From Akkermansiaceae bacterium (GTDB lineage Bacteria; Verrucomicrobiota; Verrucomicrobiia; Verrucomicrobiales; Akkermansiaceae), in contig JALZUH010000238.1 of NCBI GenBank assembly GCA_023301645.1, positions 1 to 5,145 on the forward strand: 5,145 nt of DNA, read 5' to 3'. Position numbers and translations under genes: made by a program. Under the pieces are notes generated by a model. That model searched no databases, was not told the DNA's origin, and saw only the letters and a program-made list of their open reading frames with translations. The first letter of the stretch is position 1; the number at the start of each line of letters is the position of its first letter. Of the stretch, positions 1 to 5,145 are shown piece by piece.

Positions 1-269
1 CCCGCATTATGCTTCCTCAAGCTAGCAGGCACGATCTCAGCACAAATCACAGCCGGCGCAATCTCACGCAGCGCAGACTCAAGCCGATCAAGACCATACG
101 ACTTAGAAGTCAGATGATTACGATGAATCGTCGGTAAGAAAACTACCTCAGTAAGCTCCTCGCCAGCCGAAGCCGTGACAAAAGAACCCACCAGCACCAA
201 GCCAGCCAAGACCCCGCGCTTAACACCCGCAACCAAACCTAATAAAGCTAATCGACTCGCCATAAGCAT
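1..269 (-). CDS. Exported protein of unknown function, N-terminal part (runs off the left edge)
   Basis: An open frame runs leftward from an ATG at 269 to the window edge, giving 89 codons without a stop; its 3' end is not seen. Residues 1-35 look like a Sec signal peptide: Lys17-Arg18, a hydrophobic stretch at about 19-31, then Ala33-Ser34-Ala35 as a good cleavage site before GEE. Starts at codon 3 (ATG) or codon 12 (TTG, which would give a more normal-length signal) are also possible, and none has a clear ribosome binding site. The mature part begins with a predicted beta strand ending in TIH (His49), then a helix, then a strand ending in AEIVP (Glu78). This strand-His / helix / strand-Glu order recalls the TraB/ChaN/GumN-like superfamily, but that assignment is a weak inference from 50 residues. 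The gene lies downstream of the nuclease gene's terminator, so it probably has its own promoter. Confidence 0.72.
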   Translation of the reverse strand, partial: MLMASRLALLGLVAGVKRGVLAGLVLVGSFVTASAGEELTEVVFLPTIHRNHLTSKSYGLDRLESALREIAPAVICAEIVPASLRKHNA

Positions 270-340
270 ACCATGCACCCAAAAGTCAGATAGCGCGAAG
301 GGAAATGATAGGGGTGTAGGGCAGGGTGGCGTCTTTTTTA

Positions 341-375
341 TTAAAAAGCCCCATGAAGCTAGTTCATGGGGCTTT
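341..375 (-). terminator. Intrinsic terminator of the beta-CASP nuclease gene
   Basis: A perfect 13-bp inverted repeat occupies 345-357 and 363-375 with a 5-base loop. Read on the minus strand, the stem ends in GGGGCTTTTT, so five T residues close the hairpin and run on as AATAAAAAA. It starts 27 bases past the nuclease stop codon. On the plus strand the stem is followed by GGTGA, which is a poor tail, so the minus-strand gene is the one it serves. It should separate nuclease transcription from the exported-protein gene downstream. Confidence 0.88.
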
Positions 376-401
376 GGTGAAGATTCGGTTAGGCGTTTAC
401 C

Positions 402-1802
402 CTAGAAGGTGATTTCTTCTCCTAGTCGGGCTACTTCTACGTCGCCGTCGTGGATTTCGCGGAGGGCTTCGCAGAATTTCTCGGAGCGGGATTGCTCGCC
501 ATGGACGAGCCAGACTTTTTCTTTCTTACCAGTGGTGGCTTCGAAGTAGTCGAGTAGCTCGGAGTGGTCCGCGTGACCTGAGAATGAGTCCATGATTTCG
601 ACATTTGCCTTGAGCTCGTAGGGGTCGCCGAAGATGCGGACTTCTGGGTCTTCATTACGGATCTTGGAGCCGAGGGTGTTATCGGCGCAGTAGCCGACGA
701 AGAGGATAGTATTCTTCGGATCGCCAACGCTGTTTTTGAGGTGGTGGAGGATGCGACCTGCTTCGCACATGCCTGAGGCGGAGATGATGATGCTCTGGCC
801 TTCGCGCTTGTTGAGCTCTTTGGACTTGGCCACCGCGCGGATGAGGGTGAGGTTTTCGAAGCCGAAGGCGTCGCGCTTCTCGTGGAGGAATTCATTGACT
901 TCGTCGTTGAAACACTCGGGGTGGAGGCGGAAGATTTCGGTGGCATTGACTGCGAGCGGGCTGTCTACGAAGACGGGGACTTCGGGGATGCGCTTGTCAG
1001 CGAAGAGTTGATTGAGCACGTAGAGGATCTGCTGGGTTCTTTCTACGGCGAAGCAGGGGATGATGATCTTTCCGCCGCGGTCGATGGCGCGGTTGAGGAC
1101 GTTTGCGATCTTGTCGTCTGCTCCTGTGCCGAGCTCGTGCTCGCGGCCACCGTAGGTGCTTTCCATGAGCATGAAGTCGATGTCTTTGACGGCTTCTGGG
1201 TCGTTGAGGATGTCATTACCGCCACGTCCTACGTCGCCTGAGAAGAGGAAGCGCTTTTTCTTGCCGTCGTCTTGGTCATCTACTTCGAGGAGGATCTGGG
1301 CACTGCCGAGAATGTGGCCTGCATCGTAGAAGCGGAGGGTGACTCCTGGGGCGACCATGATGGGGCGGTCGTAGCCGACATTGACGAATTGCTTGAGACA
1401 CATTTCTGCGTCACGCTTGGAGTAGAGGGCCTCTACGGGTGGGAGGTTTTTCTTGGCGAGTCTTTTGTTGAGCCACTTGGTGTCACTTTCTTGGATGTGA
1501 GCACTGTCTGCGAGCATGACTTGGCAGAGGTCGCGGGTGGCGAATGTCGCGTAGATGTTGCCTTTGAATCCACGGGCGGTGAGATTGGGTAGGTTACCAG
1601 AGTGGTCGATGTGGGCGTGGGAGAGGATGACCGCGTCGATGGTGGCTGGGTCGAAGTGAGGGAAGTCACGGTTGATCTTGTGGGCGTCGTCTCGGCGACC
1701 TTGGTAGAGGCCGCAGTCGAGGAGAATGCGCTTTCCGTTGATTTCTAATAGATGCTGAGAACCTGTCGTGGTGCCGGCTGCGCCGCAGAACTTTAATTTC
1801 AT
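402..1802 (-). CDS. Beta-CASP metallo-beta-lactamase-fold ribonuclease (CPSF73/TTHA0252-like)
   Basis: The 466-residue protein is a cytoplasmic zinc-dependent nuclease of the beta-CASP family, whose members cut or trim RNA. The metallo-beta-lactamase core spans about 1-205: LLDCG at 27-31, the signature HAHIDH at 62-67 (His62, His64, Asp66, His67), His163 in AGHILGSA, and Asp190 in SGDVG. Beta-CASP motif A is Glu214 in ESTYGG; the beta-CASP insertion follows at about 245-370 and includes SASGMCEAGR (341-350). The C-terminal RNA-specificity (RMMBL) region carries motif B His410 in FSGHADH and motif C His434 in VHGE. All expected metal and catalytic residues are present, so it should be active. 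It lacks the N-terminal KH domains of archaeal CPSF homologues and matches the length of single-protein bacterial forms such as Thermus TTHA0252. It is not RNase J by motif layout. The ATG at 1802 gives the correct family N-terminus (KLKFCGAAG) but has no visible Shine-Dalgarno. Its exact RNA substrates cannot be read from the sequence. Confidence 0.95.
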   Translation of the reverse strand: MKLKFCGAAGTTTGSQHLLEINGKRILLDCGLYQGRRDDAHKINRDFPHFDPATIDAVILSHAHIDHSGNLPNLTARGFKGNIYATFATRDLCQVMLADSAHIQESDTKWLNKRLAKKNLPPVEALYSKRDAEMCLKQFVNVGYDRPIMVAPGVTLRFYDAGHILGSAQILLEVDDQDDGKKKRFLFSGDVGRGGNDILNDPEAVKDIDFMLMESTYGGREHELGTGADDKIANVLNRAIDRGGKIIIPCFAVERTQQILYVLNQLFADKRIPEVPVFVDSPLAVNATEIFRLHPECFNDEVNEFLHEKRDAFGFENLTLIRAVAKSKELNKREGQSIIISASGMCEAGRILHHLKNSVGDPKNTILFVGYCADNTLGSKIRNEDPEVRIFGDPYELKANVEIMDSFSGHADHSELLDYFEATTGKKEKVWLVHGEQSRSEKFCEALREIHDGDVEVARLGEEITF

Positions 1803-1971
1803 ATGTTTTTAATAAAGGGCAAGATATATACTCTAGCAAGCAGAGATCCTAAGAAGTGTGCATTCAGGGGGATGCGTTACCTCTTTGTAGAATAAGCTCG
1901 CTAGATCAGGTGGTGGTATGAATAGAGTTTTAGGAGCATTGGGGTAGCCAGTTGATCTCCGCTACCTTTGC

Positions 1972-2475
1972 TTACTCGCCCTCTTCAGGTTTTCTATTAC
2001 CGAGCTTATCATTGAGGTAGAGTAGGCCTGCTGTTTCGTCGCCGATGCGCTCTAGGAGGGCGATGATGTCTTCGATGCTTTTCTCTTCTTCGACTTGCTC
2101 GTCGAGGAACCACTGCAGGTGGCTTTTGGTGGCGTGGTCATTGTGTTTGAATGCGAGTTCATAAAGGGAGTTAATGGACTTGGTGTTCTCGACTTCTGTG
2201 AGGAGTGCTTTTTGAAAGACTTCGAGTGGGTTGGTGTAGTTGGATACAGGAGCGGGGATGGCATTGAGGGTGACTTTGCCGCCTCGGTCTTGGAGGTATT
2301 GGAGCAGCTTCATGGCGTGGACTTTTTCTTCGTCATGCTGCATGAGCATCCAGTTGGCAAAGCCGTCTAGGTTCTCGCTGTCGAAGTAGGTGGACATGCC
2401 GAGGTAGTTATAGGAGGCGGTAAGTTCTTGGTTGATTTGGCTAATGAGTGCGGTCTCTAGTTCTTGGTGGATCAT
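1972..2475 (-). CDS. ftnA: Bacterial non-heme ferritin (iron storage)
   Basis: This 167-residue protein is a full-length bacterial ferritin, which assembles as a 24-subunit cytoplasmic cage, oxidises Fe(II) and stores it as ferric mineral. Residue numbering matches E. coli FtnA exactly at the di-iron ferroxidase centre: Glu17, Glu50, His53, Glu94, Gln127 and Glu130. The third-site residues Glu49, Glu126 and Glu129 are also present, with Tyr24 and Trp122 near the centre. It lacks the methionine ligand context of heme-binding bacterioferritin, so FtnA type is preferred. The ATG at 2475 is fixed by the alignment of Glu17; the 25 bases upstream are rich in A and C with no Shine-Dalgarno. It is transcribed leftward, 169 bp ahead of the nuclease gene and divergently from the ACIII genes. 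The acidic C-terminus (PEEGE) is unremarkable. Iron-dependent control is usual for this family and may act through the repeated palindromic sites upstream. Confidence 0.96.
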   Translation of the reverse strand: MIHQELETALISQINQELTASYNYLGMSTYFDSENLDGFANWMLMQHDEEKVHAMKLLQYLQDRGGKVTLNAIPAPVSNYTNPLEVFQKALLTEVENTKSINSLYELAFKHNDHATKSHLQWFLDEQVEEEKSIEDIIALLERIGDETAGLLYLNDKLGNRKPEEGE

Positions 2476-2517
2476 GGTTGGTGGTGATTGGTGGATTGTT
2501 ATGTTTGAGCACGAGGC

Positions 2518-2541
2518 TCGACTACTCCTTAGTATAGTCGA
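2518..2541 (-). promoter_or_regulatory. Hairpin with a -10-like hexamer upstream of ferritin
   Basis: TCGACTA at 2518-2524 pairs with TAGTCGA at 2535-2541, and two more base pairs can form with a 2-base bulge. On the minus strand the same segment contains TATACT (2536-2531), a 5-of-6 match to the sigma70 -10 box, about 55 bases before the ferritin ATG, and then AAGGAG. No good -35 lies 16-18 bases upstream. It could be the core promoter, an operator, or a hairpin in the leader mRNA. AAGGAG is too far from the ferritin ATG to be its ribosome binding site. Confidence 0.3.
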
Positions 2542-2690
2542 TTTTGAGTTTTTGAGTAGCTAAAAGGGGAAGTTTCGAGACCTTTTGGACAAATGAGAGA
2601 TTTGTTAGTTTTCGGGGGTTTCTGCGGGTGAGGGTGGCGGCTCTGCAATCTGATTTTTGTGTTGGTGACGCGGATGGATTTTCTGCTAAT

Positions 2691-2705
2691 CTATTGAGAC
2701 TCAGT
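2691..2705. repeat. Direct repeat copy 1 (CTATTGAGACTCAGT)
   Basis: This 15-bp sequence recurs exactly at 2791-2805. It contains the dyad TGAG-A-CTCA. Extended to 2694-2710 it reads as an 8-1-8 imperfect palindrome with arms TTGAGACT and AGTGTTTA, matching at 5 of 8 positions. It lies about 216 bp upstream of the ferritin start. This copy is the weaker operator candidate. Confidence 0.8.
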
Positions 2706-2790
2706 GTTTAATCTGTTTTGCGAGGCGGTGATTCTATGGGGGTATTTGTCCGTTGATTTACAGAATGTTTTAAGTTTCGTCAGGGCGCCA

Positions 2791-2805
2791 CTATTGAGAC
2801 TCAGT
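2791..2805. repeat. Direct repeat copy 2 (CTATTGAGACTCAGT)
   Basis: This is the second exact copy of the 15-bp repeat, displaced by exactly 100 bp from the first. Its flank makes a better palindrome than copy 1, described separately at 2794-2810. It lies next to an A/T-rich tract, and actA starts about 230 bp to its right. Confidence 0.8.
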
Positions 2806-2810
2806 AGCAA
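2794..2810. promoter_or_regulatory. Candidate operator for a dimeric regulator, possibly Fur-like
   Basis: TTGAGACT-C-AGTAGCAA is a 17-bp imperfect palindrome centred on 2802, with 6 of 8 arm positions matching. Fur-family sites often have this A/T-edged inverted-repeat form with a single central base, and the neighbouring genes encode iron storage and a heme and Fe-S respiratory complex. The naming of Fur is inference; no regulator gene is in the window, and the half-site differs from the E. coli consensus. Confidence 0.35.
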
Positions 2811-3032
2811 CAAGAAAGTAATCGTATTATTATTTTTTTAAAAAAGATGTGGTGTAGATGGGTGGGTAGGGATTTGTGGTTCGGCTCATAGGCTAAGTAG
2901 TAGCGGGGATTGCTGGTAATATAGTTGATTGTGGCTGCTGTGAATTGGTAAAAACAAGGGGTGATTCTTGGTGCTATTCTTGTGTTTTTTGCTTGTGAAA
3001 AGTTCAACTTTCACTAGAAAGCGCGGGAAGAC

Positions 3033-3761
3033 ATGGCTAATTTTTTCCCAAGATGGACCAACCTACTACCGCTTAAGATAGCGGTGTGTATTTTAACGGT
3101 AGGCGTAGGAGTGATCTCTGCATTCACTTACTATGCTACCCCTAAGGCTCAGCGTATAGGCTACCAGCCAGATCAGCCTATTGATTACGATCATAGCTTT
3201 CACGCTGGTGAGCTAGGTATTGATTGTCGTTACTGCCACAGTGGTGTCGATAAGAGTGCGAAGGCAGGTTTGCCAACAGCGAATACTTGTTGGAACTGTC
3301 ACCAGCATGTGCAGAAGGGTAGTGATAAGCTCGGCCCTCTTCGTGCAGCGATGGGTGTCGATAAAGATCACGTCCCTATCGAGGGTGCTGAGAAGAAGCC
3401 TATCGAGTGGGTGCGTATTCACAAGACTCCTGATTACGCTTACTTCGACCACTCAGCTCACGTAAACCGCGGTGTTTCTTGTAAGAGCTGCCATGGCGAT
3501 ATCCACAAGATGGAGAAGGTGCATCACGATAAGAGCTTGAGCATGGAGTTCTGCTTGGAGTGTCACCGTAATCCTGAGAAGCATCTGCGTCCGTTGGAGG
3601 AGGTTTACAATCTTGATTACAATGCCGAGGATTACCTGCAGGCGAATGAAGTTTTAGACGAAAAAGGTGAGCGTATTACGACTCAAGAGGACTTCGGTCT
3701 TCTCCTGAAGCATAATTGGAATGTCTATCCTAAGGATAGCTGCTCGACTTGCCACCGTTAA
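3033..3761 (+). CDS. actA: Alternative complex III subunit ActA, pentaheme cytochrome c
   Basis: ActA is the multiheme cytochrome c subunit of alternative complex III, a membrane quinol oxidase that passes electrons on to cytochrome c or directly to a terminal oxidase. The 242-residue protein has an uncleaved-looking N-terminal membrane anchor at about 13-35 followed by a periplasmic domain. Five CxxCH heme c sites are visible: CRYCH (65-69), CWNCH (86-90), CKSCH (150-154), CLECH (174-178) and CSTCH (237-241), the last at the extreme C-terminus. Five hemes is the expected count for ActA. Additional histidines (for example His54, His57, His140, His143 and His164-165) are candidate distal heme ligands. 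The ATG at 3033 is preceded by GGGAAG only two bases away, too close for a standard ribosome binding site, but an upstream start is not needed. actB follows after 142 bp on the same strand, which supports the assignment over a nitrite-reductase or generic cytochrome c3 family protein. Confidence 0.93.
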   Translation: MANFFPRWTNLLPLKIAVCILTVGVGVISAFTYYATPKAQRIGYQPDQPIDYDHSFHAGELGIDCRYCHSGVDKSAKAGLPTANTCWNCHQHVQKGSDKLGPLRAAMGVDKDHVPIEGAEKKPIEWVRIHKTPDYAYFDHSAHVNRGVSCKSCHGDIHKMEKVHHDKSLSMEFCLECHRNPEKHLRPLEEVYNLDYNAEDYLQANEVLDEKGERITTQEDFGLLLKHNWNVYPKDSCSTCHR

Positions 3762-3793
3762 TTCGACGCTATTATCTCCCTGTTCTTCACCCG

Positions 3794-3812
3794 AAGGCTA
3801 GGGGGGCTTTTT
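3794..3812 (+). terminator. Weak terminator-like hairpin between actA and actB
   Basis: AAGGC (3794-3798) can pair with GCTTT (3806-3810), including one G-U pair, around a 7-base G-rich loop, and T residues continue to 3812. The stem is short, so it could at most attenuate transcription or protect the actA 3' end. Since actA and actB are normally co-transcribed, complete termination here is unlikely. Confidence 0.3.
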
Positions 3813-3859
3813 GTCTCCTGAGTTTCTCTCTTTCTCGTATCTTCTCTCTCTCTTTTCTC
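3807..3859 (+). other. Pyrimidine-rich tract in the actB leader
   Basis: In this stretch 47 of 53 bases are C or T on the coding strand, including an unbroken run of 20 pyrimidines at 3840-3859 and one of 14 at 3823-3836. It sits 44 bases before the actB ATG, which lacks a Shine-Dalgarno. Possible roles are a ribosomal protein S1 loading region, a Rho-utilisation-like site, or simple-sequence drift; the sequence alone does not decide. Confidence 0.6.
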
Positions 3860-3903
3860 ACTTAATCATCCATTTCCTTCACTTTTAATTTCCTATCAAG
3901 CAC

Positions 3904-5145
3904 ATGAGCAATCGGAATAACAATCAATCTGAAACCCCAGCAGCTAATACAGCCGATGCAGTCGACGCAGCTGGCACAGTAAACACTGCCAATGAGGGTG
4001 GATCTAGAATCTGGCGTAGCTTAGGCGAGCTGGAGGGCACAGAGCGCTTTCAAGATGCGCTTGATCGCGAGTTCGTCGAGGGTTCTGCCCAGATGGAGAC
4101 GGAGGAGGAGCGTGAGGTTTCTCGCCGTTCGTTCATGAAGCTCATGGGTGCTTCTTCTGCACTAGCAGGTATGAGTCTGGCGGCATGCCGTCGCCCTGAG
4201 GCTCTTATTGTTCCTTTTGCTGAGTCTCCAGAGTGGAGCGTTCCTGGTAAGCCTGTGAACTACGCGTCTTCGATGCCGCGTGCTACTGGTTCAGTGCCTG
4301 TTGTAGTAACGACTCATGAAGGGCGTCCTACGAAGCTTGAGCCTAATAAACTTTTTGATGCGCAGGCAGGAACAGATTCGTTCGTGCAGGCGTCTGTGCT
4401 GGATATGTATGATCCAGCTCGTTCACGTGACTTCCTCCACAATGGTGAGGTAGCTACTCGTGACCAGTTCGAGGCTGCTCTCGCTACTTCTCTGAAGGGT
4501 TCTTCTCAGGTTGGCTTTGTCTTCGGTGAAGATCAGTCACCGACTCGTAGCCGTCTCGTGAAGCAGCTGAAGGCGAAGTTTGGCGCAGCGAAGTTCTACG
4601 CGTATGAGCCGCTTTCTGGCGAGGCTCGCAAGGAGGCTTACAATGAGGCTTTCGCAAAAGGTGCCGAGACCTCAGTTGATTTTGCAGCGGCGAAGGTGAT
4701 CCTTTCGCTCGATAGTGACTTTTTAGAACTCGACCAGCAGGGGCCAGTAAGTGGCTTCTACAAGAATCGCTTCATCGAGGGCGCTGACTACACCAAGAAG
4801 GCAGACGCTGCTAAGATGAATCGTCTCTACGTGGTAGAGGGCGGCTTCAGTCTTACAGGTGGCATGGCAGACCATCGTCTCCGTATCGCGCCAAGTCAGG
4901 TGCCAGCGATTGCAGCAGCAGTGGCTAATAAGCTAGGCTGTAGTGTGACTGTTTCAGGTGGTGTGACTCTGTCAGCCGAAGAGCAGCAGTGGGCTAAGGA
5001 GTGCGCTAAGGATCTCAAGGCTAATGCTGGTAAGTCTGTAGTGCTCGCTGGTTCACGCCAGAGCAAGGAGCTGCAGCAGATTGCTATCGCCATCAACACC
5101 AAGCTTGGCAACTACTCGAAGACTATCAAGGTGCTTCAGTCCGAG
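3904..5145 (+). CDS. actB: Alternative complex III subunit ActB, Tat-exported molybdopterin-oxidoreductase-like (N-terminal 414 residues; runs off the right edge)
   Basis: The frame stays open from the ATG at 3904 to the window end; the 3' part is missing. ActB is the large periplasm-facing subunit of alternative complex III. In known complexes its first half resembles a molybdopterin oxidoreductase but binds no molybdenum, and its second half is a ferredoxin-like domain with Fe-S clusters; that half would be outside the window. Residues 1-34 are a polar Asn/Ala/Thr-rich leader. IWRSLGELEGTERFQDALDR (36-55) is the conserved extension of the Tat-variant ActB family. The twin-arginine motif SRRSFMK (73-79) follows, then a hydrophobic segment to LAAC (92-95), which also fits a lipobox with Cys95. 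The following region to 414 shows no CxxC cluster motif, as expected for the cofactor-less half. The start has no Shine-Dalgarno; the family extension begins 35 residues in, so a slightly later start cannot be excluded, but no ATG lies between codons 1 and 64. Confidence 0.92.
   Translation, partial: MSNRNNNQSETPAANTADAVDAAGTVNTANEGGSRIWRSLGELEGTERFQDALDREFVEGSAQMETEEEREVSRRSFMKLMGASSALAGMSLAACRRPEALIVPFAESPEWSVPGKPVNYASSMPRATGSVPVVVTTHEGRPTKLEPNKLFDAQAGTDSFVQASVLDMYDPARSRDFLHNGEVATRDQFEAALATSLKGSSQVGFVFGEDQSPTRSRLVKQLKAKFGAAKFYAYEPLSGEARKEAYNEAFAKGAETSVDFAAAKVILSLDSDFLELDQQGPVSGFYKNRFIEGADYTKKADAAKMNRLYVVEGGFSLTGGMADHRLRIAPSQVPAIAAAVANKLGCSVTVSGGVTLSAEEQQWAKECAKDLKANAGKSVVLAGSRQSKELQQIAIAINTKLGNYSKTIKVLQSE

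Larger units (their letters stand above)
2476..3032. other. 557-bp divergent intergenic region between ferritin and actA
   Basis: No convincing gene lies here. A 68-codon frame on the minus strand (2801-3007) has no recognisable domain, no ribosome binding site and a composition expected of AT-rich noncoding DNA. The region holds a hairpin near ferritin (2518-2541), two copies of a 15-bp palindrome-containing repeat (2691-2705 and 2791-2805), an A/T-rich tract (2825-2846) and a G-rich stretch with three GGG runs (2860-2871). Both the ferritin promoter and the ACIII operon promoter must lie here unless transcription enters from elsewhere. I could not fix a convincing -35/-10 pair for actA. Confidence 0.7.

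Noticed and set aside
175..405. A 76-codon plus-strand open frame
   Set aside because: It overlaps the exported-protein gene antisense and then runs through the terminator hairpin. Its composition is low-complexity Pro/Lys/Thr and it shows no domain.
882..1592. Two long plus-strand frames antisense to the nuclease gene (882-1241 and 1272-1592)
   Set aside because: They mirror the well-conserved nuclease codons; their Val/Glu/Asp-rich translations are typical antisense shadows with no independent support.
1943..1966. A hairpin (GGTAGC/GCTACC) just after the ferritin stop as its terminator
   Set aside because: The stem is only 6 bp with a 12-base loop and there is no T tract on the minus strand, so I do not call it an intrinsic terminator.
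2475..2512. A short GTG-started leader peptide after AAGGAG overlapping the ferritin start
   Set aside because: The frame is about 23 codons, out of frame with ferritin, with a 12-base spacing to AAGGAG and no meaningful composition.
2860..2879. A G-quadruplex formed by GGGTGGGTAGGG and a later GG
   Set aside because: Only three GGG runs are present; the fourth run has two G residues, so only a weak two-layer structure is possible.
2801..3007. A 68-codon minus-strand frame in the ferritin-actA gap
   Set aside because: It has no ribosome binding site and no recognisable motif, and it begins inside the repeat; it is probably chance in AT-rich DNA.

Overview
The window most likely comes from a Gram-negative bacterium of the Verrucomicrobiota/PVC group. 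This is an inference from three things: a compact 242-residue pentaheme ActA next to a Tat-dependent ActB with the N-terminal extension typical of alternative complex III (ACIII), the absence of canonical Shine-Dalgarno sites at the starts, and a secreted protein of uncertain family. No rRNA or tRNA is present to confirm the taxonomy.

Left half, minus strand (bases 1 to 2475). Three genes point leftward. A classical non-heme ferritin (1972-2475) comes first. After 169 bp follows a beta-CASP metallo-beta-lactamase-fold RNA-processing nuclease (402-1802), whose end is marked by a strong intrinsic terminator with a 13-bp perfect stem (345-375). The 5' part of a gene for an exported protein (269 leftward, cut by the window edge) comes last. 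It has a signal peptide and a weak resemblance to the TraB/ChaN/GumN-like fold.

Centre (2476-3032). A 557-bp divergent intergenic region separates ferritin from the respiratory genes and holds no convincing gene. It carries an exact 15-bp direct repeat whose two copies start exactly 100 bp apart. Each copy contains an imperfect palindrome that resembles the binding site of a dimeric regulator, possibly Fur-like. A hairpin with a -10-like hexamer lies closer to ferritin.

Right half, plus strand (3033 to 5145). actA (a pentaheme cytochrome c with an N-terminal membrane anchor) and the first 414 codons of actB (a Tat-exported molybdopterin-oxidoreductase-like subunit) begin an ACIII operon. ACIII is the quinol:electron-acceptor oxidoreductase that replaces the bc1 complex in many bacteria. 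The rest of actB, including its expected ferredoxin-like half, and the other act genes should lie just outside the window. The actA-actB gap contains a weak hairpin and a striking pyrimidine tract.

The genes are mostly recognisable housekeeping functions: RNA processing, iron storage and respiration. I see no mobile element, CRISPR array or defence system. The best candidate for something undescribed is the repeated palindromic site between the iron-storage gene and the heme- and Fe-S-rich respiratory operon.
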